Source: Erinaceus europaeus (Eukaryota; Chordata; Mammalia; Eulipotyphla; Erinaceidae). From it: 64,000 nt of DNA. Each line of letters starts with the position of its first letter. Position 1 is the stretch's first letter. Below are positions 42,262-54,214 of the stretch, piece after piece. Under the pieces are notes generated by a model. The model did no database searches. It saw nothing but the letters and a program-made list of their open reading frames with translations, and was not told the DNA's origin. The stretch spans positions 2,176,158-2,240,157 of the forward strand of contig NC_080165.1 in the NCBI RefSeq assembly GCF_950295315.1, given 5' to 3'. The translations under genes and the position numbers were made by a program.

Positions 42262-42440
42262 GGCAGTGAAGCAGGTCTTCAGGTGTCTGTCTGTCTCTCC
42301 CCCTTTCTGTCTTCCCCTCCTCTCTCCATTTCTCTCTGTCCTATCCAACAACAGCAACATCAATAACAACAACAATAATAACTACAACAACAATATAGAA
42401 CAGCAAGAACAACAAAAGGTAAAATAAATATAAAAAGTCA
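42262..42440 (+). mobile_element. 5'-truncated SINE
   Basis: It starts in the body (GGCAGTGAAGCAGGTCTTCAGGTGTC), then CCCCCTTTCTGTCTTCCCCTCC and the CAACAACAGCAACATCAATAACAAC tail. The tRNA head is missing. Confidence 0.85.
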
Positions 42441-42984
42441 CTAAAGGTACTATTGGCTTTTGTTCTCTCACCCCTTCATCTCTAAGGCATCACTTCACTG
42501 CTTTGATTGAGCATGTATGGTCATGAGTTAATAATAATACTTATTATTGCAGGCGTTATCTTCCAATTTATTGCAGACACCTTTTTTACAAAACATTCTG
42601 GCATTGCTTAATATAATAAAACTCATTTATCTTCCAAGTGACCACTTGCTGTCCTGTTCTCTACCAACTATTATCTACATCAGCGCAACAGTCCTTAGGG
42701 GTTTGTATAAGGCTTCAATTATAGCCACCAGTTAGTGTATATGGAGAGATACTAGTGTAGAGACAATGACAAGCCACCCTTTAATATTAGCTTTTAAAGA
42801 ATGAGTAACTTTTGCTTTACTATACTAAATGTCTTTCCCAGGTCAGTAAAAATAGCTATTTTACATAGCATTACAATGTTTTTTTCTGTAAAAGTTTAAA
42901 CAAACTGAAATAATATATTTAGCAGTTATCTACTATTTCTTTACTTCCAGATCACATTTTACAAGTAATAGTTCTTCACTGACT
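42441..42984. other. Unassigned DNA
   Basis: Nothing recognised. Confidence 0.4.
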
Positions 42985-42999
42985 AAAAATTGTTACTTC

Positions 43000-43221
43000 A
43001 AGGGCTGGGTGGTGGCACACCTGTTCGAGCACACATGTTACAAAGCACAGAGACCCAGGTTCAAGCCCCCAGTCTCCAACTGCAGGGGGAATCATTGCAA
43101 GTGGTGAAGCAGGTCTGCAGGTGTCTCTCGGTCCCTTTCCCTCACTATTTCCCTTTCCTTCTCAATTTCTGGCTCTTTTTATCCAATGAATAAATAAATA
43201 TAGTAGAGAATTAAATAAAAT
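43000..43221 (+). mobile_element. SINE with 15-bp duplication
   Basis: It has the head GGGCTGGGTGGTGGCACACC, box B GGTTCAAGCCCCC, and the body to the ATAAATAAATA tail. AAAAATTGTTACTTC occurs exactly at 42,985-42,999 and 43,222-43,236. Confidence 0.92.
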
Positions 43222-43236
43222 AAAAATTGTTACTTC

Positions 43237-43560
43237 CCTGGTTTGTGTTTAATTTTACATGCCGTATTTTGAATTGCCAGTAGAGAAACCAACATTTCTT
43301 CTGTTATTTCAGTCCAAATGTAATGCAATGGAGCTTCTTATTAAGAGGTTTTACCAGCAAAATATGTCAAGATATGTGCACTGAGAGGTTAAGGTGAGCA
43401 TCCCAGTGAAATTGAAAAGTGTGACATTAAGTCTGGAAAGTGTGTTACAATGTACTTATCTCAAGTTAAACAACAAAACAATTGTTTCCCTACTAATACT
43501 TCCATGAGAACTACCTCCTTATGAATAAGTTGTCCTCTTAAATACAAGAAGAATCACTTG
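43237..43560. other. Unassigned DNA
   Basis: Nothing recognised. Confidence 0.4.
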
Positions 43561-43561
43561 C

Positions 43562-43771
43562 TCATTTTTTATCTGTATCTATTTATTGATTGGATAGAGA
43601 CAGCCAGAATTTGAGACGAAGGGAGAGACAGAGAGGGAGACAGACAAAAAGACAAAGAGACGCCTGCAGGCCTCTTTCACCACTTGTGAAGTTTTCCCCC
43701 AGGGGCTCAAACCCAGGTCCTTGAACACTGTAACAAGTGCGCTCAACCAGGTGTGCCACCACCCAGCCCAT
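43562..43771 (-). mobile_element. SINE
   Basis: Minus-strand copy: ATTGATTGGATAGAGACAGCCAG, GACGCCTGCAGGCCTCTTTCACC, head end GTGCCACCACCCAGCCC. Confidence 0.85.
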
Positions 43772-44193
43772 TGTTTTCTCACTTTGTGCACATAAGTCTG
43801 GACTGTAAGAGATACAAGGTAAATTAAACTTCTTCACATGGTTACAAGATTGCATGTAAAAGTAGATAGATAAATACTTCATTCAAAAAGAGTAACACTC
43901 TGGTTTAACAAAGAAATTATATACACTAGCTTGAGAAGTTAAGTGCAAACCAGCTTCAGCGGTTTCGGAGACCCAAGCCTGGAACTCACGTGACTTCTGA
44001 CACATGTGTCCATCATCAAACTGCCAGATAAGCCCAAATCCCAGAGGTGAGGAAGTAAACCACTTCACTGATGCAAAGTTCTGTGCCCTTTTATAAAGCC
44101 TGCCATTGGCGCTGCGCTCCTTTTAAATCCACCTGTTCACTTTATACAGTATTTTTTCTGACTACTTTTAATTTCATCTATTTATTTTAATTC
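43772..44193. other. Unassigned DNA
   Basis: 3' flank of L1-B; nothing recognised. Confidence 0.4.
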
Positions 44194-47100
44194 TTTTTTT
44201 ATTTAAGAAAGGATTAATTAACAAAACCATAAGGTAGGAGGGGTACAACTCCACACAATTCCCACCACCCAATCTCCATAACCCACCCCCTCCCCTGATA
44301 GCTTTCCCATTCTCTATCCCTCTGGGAGCATGGACCCAGGGTCATTGAGGGTTGCAGAAGGTAGAAGGTCTGGCTTCTGTAATTGCTTCCCCGCTGAACA
44401 TGGGCATTGACTGGTGGGTCCATACTCCCAGCCTGTCTCTCTCTTTCCCTAGTAGGGTGTGTCTCTGGGGAAGCTGAGCTCCAGGACACATTGGTGGGGT
44501 CTTAAATCCAGGGAAGCCTAGCCAGCATCCTGGTGGCATCTGGAACCTGGTGATTGAAAAGAGAGTTAACATACGAAGCCAAACAAATTGTTCAGCAATC
44601 ATGGGCCCAAAGCTTGGAATAGTGAAGAGGAAGTGTTAGGGGGGTACTCACTGCAAACTCTAGTGTACTTCTGCTTTCAGGTATATATTTTGCACTACTT
44701 TATGGAACATAAGATCTCTCTCACAGAAACTGGTCTATATCTAGGTTTTGGGACTTTGTTAAGAAGTGAACCACCTGAGATGAAATTAGAGTGTACTATA
44801 AAAGGAAAGGTCTCACCCGAGTAATGAAGCTGAAGGGTTGTCATTCCACACGTGAAGTCTCTGGAAACAGTCTGAGGTGAAGCATGCTGAGGTGGCAATC
44901 GTTGCATTGGTCAGGTTATGATCAGCGGATGCAATATTATTTGGTATGGATTGGGAGAGGCATATGGGAAAGTGGGTCCTATCCAAGGGTTCCAGGACTG
45001 GGGGAAGTAGGGGCTTTATAGTGGAGATGTGAGGTTCCTGCTGTCTTAGGGTTCAAAAAGACAATCGATAGTTAATGTTATCATCACATTATTTGGTAAT
45101 TGGGTTAACTCTGAAAAGTCCTTTTGTTGTGGTTTCCTATACAGTACCCAGTATCTTGTATATAGCTGTGCTATTGGATGCTTCTAATCTACTTGGTCTA
45201 GGCTTTTGAGATATCAAATATCAAATACACAGCCTATATATTAAAAAGATTCAGTTTGTGTTTTGAAAAACTTTGAGACATACAATTGATTTTCCCCCTC
45301 TCATATTAATTAACTAGTGATTTATATGTCTACATTTTGCTAGGAGTGTACATCAACAGCATTCCCACCACCAAAAGACTGTGACCCATCCCTCCCACCC
45401 ACTCCCACCCCACACTGGCCCAGGAAGCTACATGTCTACCCCTCACTACGGGGTTTTTACTTTGGTGGCCTACTTACAATTTGATCAGGTCCTGCTTTTA
45501 GTTTCCCTTTCAGATCTTCTTACTCAGCTTCTGTTGATGAGTGGGATCATCCCATACTCATCTTTACCTTTCTGACTTAGTTCACTTAACATAATTCCTT
45601 CTAGCTCTGTCGAAGATGGGTCAGAGAAGGTGGGTTCATTGTTCTTGATAGCTGCATAGTATTCCATTGTGTATATATACCACAGCTTTCTCAGCCACTC
45701 ATCTGTTGTTGGGCACCTGGGTTGCTTCCAGGTTTTAGCTATTATGAATTGTGCTGCTATGAACATAGGGGAACACACCTCTTTTTGGTTGGGTGTTATG
45801 GATTCCTTGGGATATATCCTCAGGAGAGGAATTACTGGATCATATGGAAGGTCCATGTCTAGCCTTCTGAGAGTTTTCCAGACTGCTCTCCACAGAGGCT
45901 GGACCAATTTACATTCCCACCAGCAATGTAAAAGGGTTCCTCTGTCCCCACATCCTCTCTAGCATTTGTTGTTGCTTCCCTTTTTGATGTATGCCATTCT
46001 TACAGGAGTGAGGTGGTATCTTAGTGTTGTCTTAATTTGCATTTCTCTGACAATCAGTGACCTAGAGCAGTTTTTCGTATGTTTGTTAGCCTTTTGGATC
46101 TCCTCTGGAGTGAATGTTCTGTTCATATTCTATGCCCATTTTTGGATGGGGTCATTTGCTTTTTCGGTGCTAAGTTTGCTTAGCTCTTTATATATTTTGG
46201 TGATTAGTTTCTTGTCTGATGTCTGGCATGTGAAGATCTTCTCCCATTCTGTGAGGGGTCTTTCTGTTTGTTTAATAGTTTCTTTGGTTGTGCAGAAGCT
46301 TTTCAATTTGATGTAGTCCCATTGGTTTGTTTCTGCTTAAGTCTTCCTTGCAATTGGGTTTGATTCATCAAAGATGTCCTTGAGGTGTAGGTGGGAAACT
46401 GTTTTACCAATGTTTTCCTCTTAGTATTTGATTGTTTCTGGTCTGACATATAGGTCTTTGATCCATTTGGAGTTGATTTTTGTTTCTGGTGAGATAAAGT
46501 GGTTCAATTTCATTCTTCTGCATGTTACAACCCAGTTTTCCCAGCACCATTTATTGAAGAGAGCCTCCTTTTTCCATTTAATCCTTTGGGCCCCCTTATC
46601 AAAGATTAGATGTCCATAGGTTTGGGGATTTATTTCTGGGCTTTCAATTCTGTTCCACTGGTCTGTGTGCCTATTTTTGTTCCATTACCATGCTGTTTTG
46701 ATGATGATGGCTTTATAATATAATTTAAGGTCTGGGAGTGTGATGACTCCATTTCTGTTTCTTTTTATCAATATGGTTTTGGCAATTCTAGGTGTTTTCA
46801 GGTTCCACATAAATTATTTTAGTGTTTGTTCTATTCTCTTAAAGAAGCTTGGTGGAACTTTGATGGTTATTGCATTAAATTTGTATATGGCTCTGGGGAG
46901 AATATTCATTTTGATGATATTTATTCTTCCAATCCATGAGCATGGGATATCTTTCCATTTTTTGGTAACACTTTCTATTTCCTTGGGTAGCTACTCATAG
47001 TTTTCAGCATACAAGTCTTTCACTTCTTTGGTCAACCTTATTCCTAGGTATTTGACTGATTTTGCTGAAACAGTAAATGGGAGTGATTACTGGATGTCTT

Positions 47101-49200
47101 CTTCTTCTTCATATTTTGTGTTTGCATAAAGAAATGCCACTGATTTTTGTACATTGATTTTGTAGCCTGGTACCTTGCTATATTGCCTAATAACATCCAG
47201 TAATTTTCTGCTGGATTCTTTAGGTCTTTCTATGTATACTGTCATATCATCTGCAAATAGTGAGAGCTTGACTTCCTCCCTTCCAATCTGTATTCCTTTG
47301 ATTTCTTTCTCTTGCCTGATTGCTATGGCAAGAACTTCCAATACTATGTTGAAGAGTATCAGTGACAGTGGACAGCTCTGTCTAGTCCCCAATCTGAGGG
47401 GGAATGCTTTCAGCTTCTGTTCATTGAGTATGATGTTGGATGTAGGTTTGCTATATATAGACTCCACTATCTTGAGGAATCTCCCATCTATTCCCATTTT
47501 TTGTAGAGTTTTGAGCATGAATGGGTGTTGGATTTTGTCAAAGGCTTTCTCTGCATCTATTGAGATAATCATGTGGTTTCTGGCTTTGCTATTATTGATG
47601 TGGTGAATGACATTGATTGACTTACGGATGTTGAACCAGCCTTGCATTCCTGGGATGAATCCCACTTGGTCGTGATGAACAATCTTTTTGATGTGTTGCT
47701 GTATCCGGTTGGCCAAGATCTTGTTTAATATTTTGGCATCAATGTTCATCAGAGATATTGGTCTGTAGTTTTCCTTTTTTGTTCTCTCCCTATCAGCTTT
47801 TGGTATCAGGGTGATGTTGGCTTCATAGAAGGTGGAAGGGAGTATTCCTGTTTCTTCAATCTTATGGAATAGCTTAAGAAATATGGGTATTAACTGTTTC
47901 CTGAAAGTTTTGTAGAATTCTTTTGTGAAGCCATCTGGTCCAGGACTTTTGTTGTTGGGGAGATTCTTAATAACGGTTTCAATTTCTTTGTCTGTGATTG
48001 GTGCATTTAGATTTTGGAGTTCTTCTTGGTTCAGTTTTGGAAGTGCATAGGATTCTAGGAATTGTTCCATTTCTTCCAGATTCTCTAGCTTGGTGGCATA
48101 TAGTTCTTTATAGAAGTTTTTCAGGATTCTCTGGATTTCTGTGGTGTCAGTTGTGATATCTCCTCCATCGTTTACAATTCTATTAATTTGAGTCTTCTCT
48201 CTTTTTTGTTTGGTGAATCTGGCTAGGGGTTTGTCAATTTTGTTTAATCTTTCAAAGAACCAACATTTGGCTTCATTGATCTTTTGTATGGTTCTTTTAT
48301 TTTCGATGTGGTTTATTTCTGCTCTAACTTTAGTGATTTCTGTCCTTCTGGTTGCTTTAGGGTTCCTTTGTTCCTCTTCCTCTAAGTCCTTGAGGTGTGC
48401 AGTAAGGTCGTTCATTTGAGCTTCTTCTTGGTGTTTAATATGTGATTGTATGGCTATAAGTTTCCCTCTCATTACTGCTTTAGCTGTGTCCCAAATGTTT
48501 TGATAGGTTGTGTCTTCATTTTCATTAGTTTCCAGGAACATTTGAATTTCCTGTTTGAGTGAGTCTCTGACCCAGTGGTTCTTAAGGAGCATGTTGTTTA
48601 GTTTCCAAATTCTGTGTCCTTTAATAATTTTCTGTTTGTTGTTAAATGTTAGTTTTACTCCACTGTGGTCTGAGAAGATACTTGGGATGATTTCAATGCT
48701 CTTGAATTTATTGATGCTGTCTTTGTGACCTAACCGTGGTCTATCCTTGAGTATGTTATGTGGATTTGAAAAGAAGGTGTATTCCAATTTTTTGGCGTGG
48801 AGGAGTCTGACAATGTCCAAGATGTCTAGTCTGTCAATCTCTTCATTCAATTCTCTTGTATCTTTATTGGTTCTCTGCTTTGTTGATCTGTCTAAGTGTG
48901 AGAGTGGGGTATTGAAGTCTCCCTCTATTATTGTATTACTATTGATGTATTTTTGAAATTCTTTCAGTAGATGCTTAATGTATTTAGATGGTCCCTCATT
49001 GGGTGCATAGATGTTAATAATTGTTAAGTCTTCTTGGCTGATTGATCCTGTAATCATTATGTAATGTCCTTGCCTATCTTTTATTACTTTATTTAATTTA
49101 AAATCTATCATGTCTGAGATGAGAATGGCTGTTCCTGCTCTTTTTTGTGGTCCATTGGCTTGTATGATAGTTTTCCATCCTTTCACTTTAAGCCTGTGTT

Positions 49201-49206
49201 TATCTT
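49201..49206. repeat. Solo-LTR target-site duplication, left copy
   Basis: TATCTT, repeated at 49,647-49,652; only one copy exists at this site in L1-A and L1-C. Confidence 0.93.
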
Positions 49207-49646
49207 TGTTGTTTTCACCGGCTATGCTATTTTTGCCAAGCTGGCTTCACCGGAGGGTAACAGACAACCAGGGACTCATGGTTGAGCTGTAGGCAGTATC
49301 TCTTTATTCATGCAGGATGCAGCACAATCTAAACCGAGTTAAGCTAAACTCAAGGTACCCTAAAACTCACAATGCTGTCTTTATATATACTTGCCAAGTA
49401 GGGTGGAAACAGGATGTGACATAGAGAGGGTGGAGAGAAAAGTGACTGGTAAAAATCAGAGTGTGAGAAGGAAGGGGGCAGAGCAGGGGAGAATCCTATC
49501 ACTGAACCACCAATGCCCTGGAGGGAGGGTGGTGCTTGTTAACAGTGGTTATGTAAATAGAATGCAGTGGTTATGTAAATAGAATAGTGTTAAGCAGGGG
49601 GGGATTTAAACCAAATGAAACAGAAGGGGTCACATGCATACCAACA
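49207..49646 (-). mobile_element. Solo LTR inserted in L1-B ORF2
   Basis: This 440-bp LTR (on the minus strand TGTTGGTATGCATGTGACC to GGTGAAAACAACA) is closely related to the one at 33,751. It shares AATAAAGAGATACTGCC, TATATATAAAGACAGC and the U3 block. The perfect 6-bp duplication TATCTT and the uninterrupted homologous site in L1-A and L1-C prove the boundaries. Confidence 0.95.
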
Positions 49647-49848
49647 TATCTTGTTGTGACAGATGGGATTCTTGCAAGCGGCATATGGTTGGGTTATGTT
49701 TTCTGATCCATCCCCCCACCCTGTACCTTTTGATGGGTGAGTTTAAGCCATTGACATTTATTGATATTATGGATTTAATGTATTGTAGTGCCATTGTTAA
49801 AAAAATGTTTGCTCTGATATATTGCAAGTATTATAGTGATTTTCTTGC

Positions 49849-50763
49849 TTATAAGAGGTCTTTTAGAACCTCTTTCAGGGCAGGCTTGGTGATGGTTGCC
49901 TCCTTTAACTGTTGTTTATCTAAGAAGGTTTTGATCCCTTCATCTAGTATGAATGAAAGTCTAGCAGGATATATTATATTTGGTTGAAACCCTTTTTCTT
50001 TCAGGGCTTGATAGATATCTTGCCATTCCCTTCTGGCTTTTAGAGTTTGAGCGGAGATGTCTGCAGATAATCTTATGGGTTTTCCCTTGTATGTGACTTT
50101 TTGTTTCTCTCTTGCAGCCTTTAGGATCCTTTCTTTATCCTTACTTCTTCTCATTGTGACTATGATGTGTCTTGGTGTCTTCAGGTCTGGGTTGATTCTG
50201 TTTGGTACTCTCTGGGCCTCTTGAATCTTGATGTCCTTTCTGTTATTCAGGTCTGGGAAGTTTTCTTCTATTATTTCCTCTAGAATGTTTTCTTCCCCTT
50301 CCTCTCTTTCTTCCTCTGGCAGGCCAATTATACGAATGTTACTTCTTTTGAGATCATCCCATATGTCTCTGTTGTTGTTTTCAGTGTCTCTCAATCTCTT
50401 TTTAAGCTCTTTTACCTCTTTCTTAGTTTTCTCTAACTCATCCTCTGTCTGACTAATACTATTTTCTGTTTCTGTTAGTCTGCTTTCCCTTGCCTCAGCT
50501 TCTTTCTTCATTACAGCTATTTCAGCTTTCAGTTCTCTAATTGCCTCAAGATAATCAGTATTTTCCTTGGGGGTCTCAACTGTTGTTTCCCTAATACTGC
50601 CATTCCTTTCCTCCAATGTTGTTTTCATTTCTGTGATTAATAAGTTTATTATTGCTTGCATACTTTTCTTATCTATGGTTACTTCTGGCTGATTTGTAGT
50701 TTCTTCTGGGCACTTGTCTTCATTCATTGGGGTAGCAGTTTTATTTGGTTTTGATCTACCCAT
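49849..50763 (-). CDS. L1-B ORF1p (intact)
   Basis: This 304-codon frame has no interruption, from ATG (GGTAGATCAAAACCAAAT) to TAA. It has a basic N-terminus, a coiled coil rich in E/K heptads (about residues 65-130), an RRM-like core (NIRIIGLPEEEREEGEE), and a C-terminal domain with RHIIVTMRRSKDKERIL and a DEGIKTFLDKQQLKE end. Length equals the ORF1 of L1-A counted through its stop. ORF1p is a trimeric nucleic-acid chaperone in the cytoplasmic L1 particle. ORF2 in cis is dead, so this copy alone cannot retrotranspose. Whether it is transcribed is unknown. Confidence 0.9.
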   Translation of the reverse strand: MGRSKPNKTATPMNEDKCPEETTNQPEVTIDKKSMQAIINLLITEMKTTLEERNGSIRETTVETPKENTDYLEAIRELKAEIAVMKKEAEARESRLTETENSISQTEDELEKTKKEVKELKKRLRDTENNNRDIWDDLKRSNIRIIGLPEEEREEGEENILEEIIEENFPDLNNRKDIKIQEAQRVPNRINPDLKTPRHIIVTMRRSKDKERILKAAREKQKVTYKGKPIRLSADISAQTLKARREWQDIYQALKEKGFQPNIIYPARLSFILDEGIKTFLDKQQLKEATITKPALKEVLKDLL

Positions 50764-52125
50764 TTTTTTGATTTATGTGTTTCTTTTTTTTAATCCTCTG
50801 TTGTTCCTTAGTTGTTGTGTCTTGAGTACAAGTAACCCTGTACTAAATACCTTTATGACAATTGCACTCACCAACCTCAGGAATACAGTAGCAACTGAAG
50901 CAAGTATTGAAGTAGTTTAATTGTTACCAGTTAGCTAAACAATTTCTCCAATCCATGAAAAAATAGTAACCTAATCCCAGTGAACGAAGAGAAAAGAAAG
51001 GATAGCAAGAATAGACAGTTATGCAAATCTACTATCCACTGCATATTCTAGGGGTAACAAGAGGGGAAAGGGAACTAGAGCAGAGATACACACATAGAGA
51101 GTCCACTCTGAGTCAGATTTCTTCCCCAAAATAATTCACAAATTAAGACAGGCAAAGAAGAAGGAAGAAGTGTATGACAAGGTTAAAAAAAAAGAGAGTG
51201 ATAGACAAGAGAGATATAAAAGGGAGAAGATAAGAAAAAGAGCTGTAATTAAAGAGCAGTGAAAGGAAATTCCCAAATGTGTATCAGTGAATTCAAAAAA
51301 CACACAGTTTGTTGGTGTGGGGGCTGGGGCCTGTGACTTTGGAAGTCGTAGGATTAAGGAAGAAGGGATGACAAGAATGAGAAAAATAAAAAAAAAAGAA
51401 AGAGAGAGAAAAAAGAAAAAGATAAGAAAAAGAACAGTCATAAAAGGGCAGTGAAAGGAAAGTTTTTTTTAATGTTTTTATTTTTAATTATTTAATTAGC
51501 TATGAGGGGTGAGGTGGGGGGTTTTCTGAAACCCTCTGGATTTCAGAAGGGTATAGACTTAGAATTAATGATGGTGGGACAGGAATTTGGTAAAGAAAAG
51601 GACTGGTTATGGGGGGGGTGGCGGGAAGGAGGTATGCTTGAAAATTAAAAGGAAGAAAAAAAATCTTTTTTCTTTTTTTTTTTCCCCTTTTTCCCTACTC
51701 TAATTCTTAACCCATATTAAGTTATAGTCACCTCCTTGGTGTTGCTGCTAGGACCCCTTATTGGCTGGCCTGCTAAAAGCAGAAAATTCTCCTGTTTCCA
51801 GGAGATGTGGTCAGAGCTCAGCCACTAGCAGCTTCTCAGTCCACCATCTTCCAGGAAACACCCCCCCCCCCGAAGCTTTTTTAAAGGATTTCTCAAAGAT
51901 GAAAACTAGCTCCAGGTCCTTTTGATCCAATGAGAGCTGTACTCAAGGACGTTCTCGGATCCACCCTCAGGGTCGCTGTGGTCCCCGGAGACTCCCAAGA
52001 GGAAGCCCCCCGAGCTACAGTGCTCCCTCCCGGTCCTCTGCTGGCCGCCCAGCAGCGCTCTGAAACAGGCGGAGGAGCCGCCTTCCCGGGCCGAGGACAA
52101 TGCCCGGAGCACCCGCCTTGCCCAG
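50764..52125 (-). promoter_or_regulatory. L1-B 5' UTR, first block truncated
   Basis: It contains one YY1-like GAAGATGGTGGACTGAG (51,840-51,853 on the minus strand). The upstream block retains only about 270 bp (from GGCAAGGCGGG), so the outermost motif of L1-A and L1-C is absent. Promoter activity is inferred to be reduced. Confidence 0.65.
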
Positions 52126-52370
52126 TCAACACCCATGTTCAGCGGGGAAGCAATGACAGAAGCCAGACCTTCCACCTTCTGCATCCCACAATGACCCTGG
52201 GTCCATGCTCCCAGAGGGACAGAGAATGGGAAGGCTATCAGGGGAGGGGATGGGATATGGAGATTGGGTGGTGGGAATTGTGTGGAATTGTACCCCTCCT
52301 ACCCTATGGTTTTGTTAATTAATCCTTTCTTAAATTAAAAAATAAATTAATTTATTTAAAAAATTTGAAA
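52126..52370 (+). mobile_element. L1 3' end in inverted (head-to-head) position
   Basis: CCCATGTTCAGCGGGGAAGCAATGACAGAAGCC to TTTGTTAATTAATCCTTTCTTAAAT plus an A-rich tail is the last 245 bp of an L1 3' UTR. It joins directly to the 5' end of L1-B on the other strand. Its terminal GTTAATTAATCCTTTCTTAAA matches L1-B's own 3' end better than L1-A's. Confidence 0.85.
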
Positions 52371-52504
52371 AAAAATTAAAACATAAGTCATATTATGCTG
52401 GTATAAAATGATTTGTATATACCTTATTATATCGATAATTATGTCATTCTTTTAGCTGAAAAACAGAGATCTGATTTTTTTATTTTACTAGAAGCTGGTG
52501 ATTT

Positions 52505-52700
52505 CAGGGGCCTGGCAGTGGTGAGCGGGGTTGAGCACATGTGACTTTGTAGAAGGACCTGGATTCAAGCTGTCGCCTCCTCTCAGAGCTCCAGGCACTG
52601 GGAGCAGTGTTGCTGTGCTGTCTCTCCCTCACTAACTCCCTCTGCCAGTTCCAGTTGGTTTGTTTGTTTGTATCCAGAAAAAACACATAAAGACTAAAGC
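52505..52700 (+). mobile_element. Diverged SINE
   Basis: GGGCCTGGCAGTGGTGAGCGGGGTTGAGCACATG, GGATTCAAGC (box B-like) and CTGTCTCTCCCTCACTAACTCCC; the core is altered. Confidence 0.6.
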
Positions 52701-53535
52701 TGGTGCTTTTATTTACTTATCTATGTGGCCAAAAAAAAATGTTAACAATAAAATGTGGGTCTTACAAACTTGTTGAGATCAGGAAACCTAAGTCTGAATC
52801 CAAATAAGACATGGCTGGTAATAATTACTCATGATTTTACCTACGTAGGTTCTGCTGTTTCCTTGGAAGTAGCTGATGACAGACTTTCCAAGGGACACCG
52901 AGTGCTTTAGCCTCAGTGCCTTGGATGGACCTGAGGTCCTCAGGGTACTATATGGTAATACTTGAGTGTGAACTGTGTTCCTCTCTCTCTCTCTCTCCCA
53001 CTTATTAAGTAAATAAATGACAAGTAAGCAAATAAATCAAAACAATCTAACAACAACAAAAACAAGCAGGGGGTGATAGCTTAATGGTTATTCAGACAGT
53101 GTCACATGCTTTAAACTCCAAGGTCCCAGGATCCCCCCTCCTTGCCCCCAACAAACACAACACAATAAAGCAGAATGGAGCAGTGCTCTGGAAAATAGAA
53201 GACTTGCCTTACTACTATTATTTTGATATTTTGAATATCAAATTTGTAATGATAACATCTCACCATATCTACATGAAGCTAGGTAAGTATGCCCACATCT
53301 ATCCTTGTTGATTCTTGATGTAGATTACTACAAGGTGCCTTTCATTCAGCAATAAATGATATCTTTGTGGTTATTTCTGCTCATGCACATGTGGGGTTGT
53401 TATTTGTTTAAGTGATTTTAGTGATATAAATGCATTTATAACTTCAGTCTATAGATTAATTAGTGTTCTAGAATTTTCAAACTCAGGCATGCAGCTTAGA
53501 AGTGACAAACTGGATCTGTGGTTGCTCACATATAT
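52701..53535. other. Unassigned DNA with SINE-like patches (about 52,870-53,010 and 53,065-53,200)
   Basis: Both patches end in CT-rich or A-rich tails and have tRNA-like starts (for example GGGTGATAGCTTAATGGTTATTCAGACAG), but they are too mutated for exact ends. Confidence 0.4.
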
Positions 53536-53539
53536 AAAA

Positions 53540-53755
53540 ATATGTGGGAGGTGGGCAGTGGTGCACCTGGGTAAGCATGTACTTTATGGTGAGCAGGACT
53601 TAGGGTCCAGCCTCTGGACCCCACCTGGAGGGTAAGCCTCACAAGTGATGAAGTAGGTCTGCAGGAGTCTTTCTGTATCTCTCTATCTTTTATCCCCCCT
53701 CTCCTCTCAATTTCTCTGTCTCCTTCCAATTATAAATACATAAAAGTATTTAAAA
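53540..53755 (+). mobile_element. SINE
   Basis: GGAGGTGGGCAGTGGTGCACCTGGGTAAG, CTGGACCCCACCTGGAGGG, GATGAAGTAGGTCTGCAGGAGTC, CT-rich stretch, AAATACATAAAAG tail. Confidence 0.8.
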
Positions 53756-53852
53756 CAGATATATATGTCTTATTTTGCATGTTTTGTGATTAATTTTTGT
53801 TTTTAGTGTTTCTGCCATGCTGCCTCTCCTCACATAGAAATAAACCTGTCTT

Positions 53853-54140
53853 TTTTAAAAGACTTTCTTTTTTTAATTTTATTTATTTATTTTCCCTTTT
53901 GTTGCTCTTGTTTTATTGTTATAGTTATTATTGTTGTTGTTGGATAGGTCAGAGAGAAATGGAGAGAGGAGGGGAAGACAGAGAGGGGGAGAGAAAGACA
54001 AACACCTGCAGACCTGCTTCACCACCTGTGAAGCGACTCCCCTGCAGGTGGGGAGCCGGGGGCTCAAATCAGGATCCTTACTCCCATCCTTGCACTTTGT
54101 GCCACCTGAGTTTAACCCACTGCATTACTTCCGGACTCCC
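53853..54140 (-). mobile_element. SINE with 12-bp duplication
   Basis: TAAACCTGTCTT flanks it at 53,841-53,852 and 54,141-54,152. Full body and head (CTGCATTACTTCCGGACTCCC). It is close to the family consensus and probably young. Confidence 0.92.
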
Positions 54141-54186
54141 TAAACCTGTCTTGAAGCTCATTGAATTACTGAACTGTCCTCAATAT

Positions 54187-54212
54187 CTCTCTCTCTCTCT
54201 CTCTCTCTCTCC
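54187..54212. repeat. (CT)n microsatellite
   Basis: Thirteen CT units. Confidence 0.9.
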
Positions 54213-54214
54213 TC

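Larger units (their letters stand above)
45524..49794 (-). pseudogene. L1-B ORF2, disrupted by solo LTR and stops
   Basis: Without the LTR and its duplicated 6 bp the frame would be about 1,275 codons, the normal L1 ORF2 length. The endonuclease start ([20 protein letters not shown]) lies at 49,794-49,647. The LTR sits just after that motif, and the frame resumes at 49,200 and stays open for about 700 codons to 47,087. That stretch covers the rest of the endonuclease ([15 protein letters not shown]) and the RT with [10 protein letters not shown] (about 47,250). A TAA at about 47,085 (from AAA) and further stops disrupt the C-terminus. The last 127 codons (45,907-45,524) are open again. Confidence 0.92.
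44194..52125 (-). mobile_element. L1-B: near-full-length LINE-1 with a solo LTR inside
   Basis: On the minus strand: a 5' UTR that starts inside the first promoter block (52,125), ORF1 (50,763-49,849, intact), ORF2 (49,794-45,524, broken), a 3' UTR and an A-rich end at about 44,194. It is collinear with L1-A throughout. A 440-bp solo LTR interrupts ORF2. The 5' end abuts an opposite-strand L1 3' end rather than unique DNA. No target-site duplication was found. Confidence 0.92.

Noticed and set aside
49630..49827. 65-codon frame considered as a separate small gene
   Set aside because: It is the N-terminal part of L1-B ORF2 cut off by the solo LTR.
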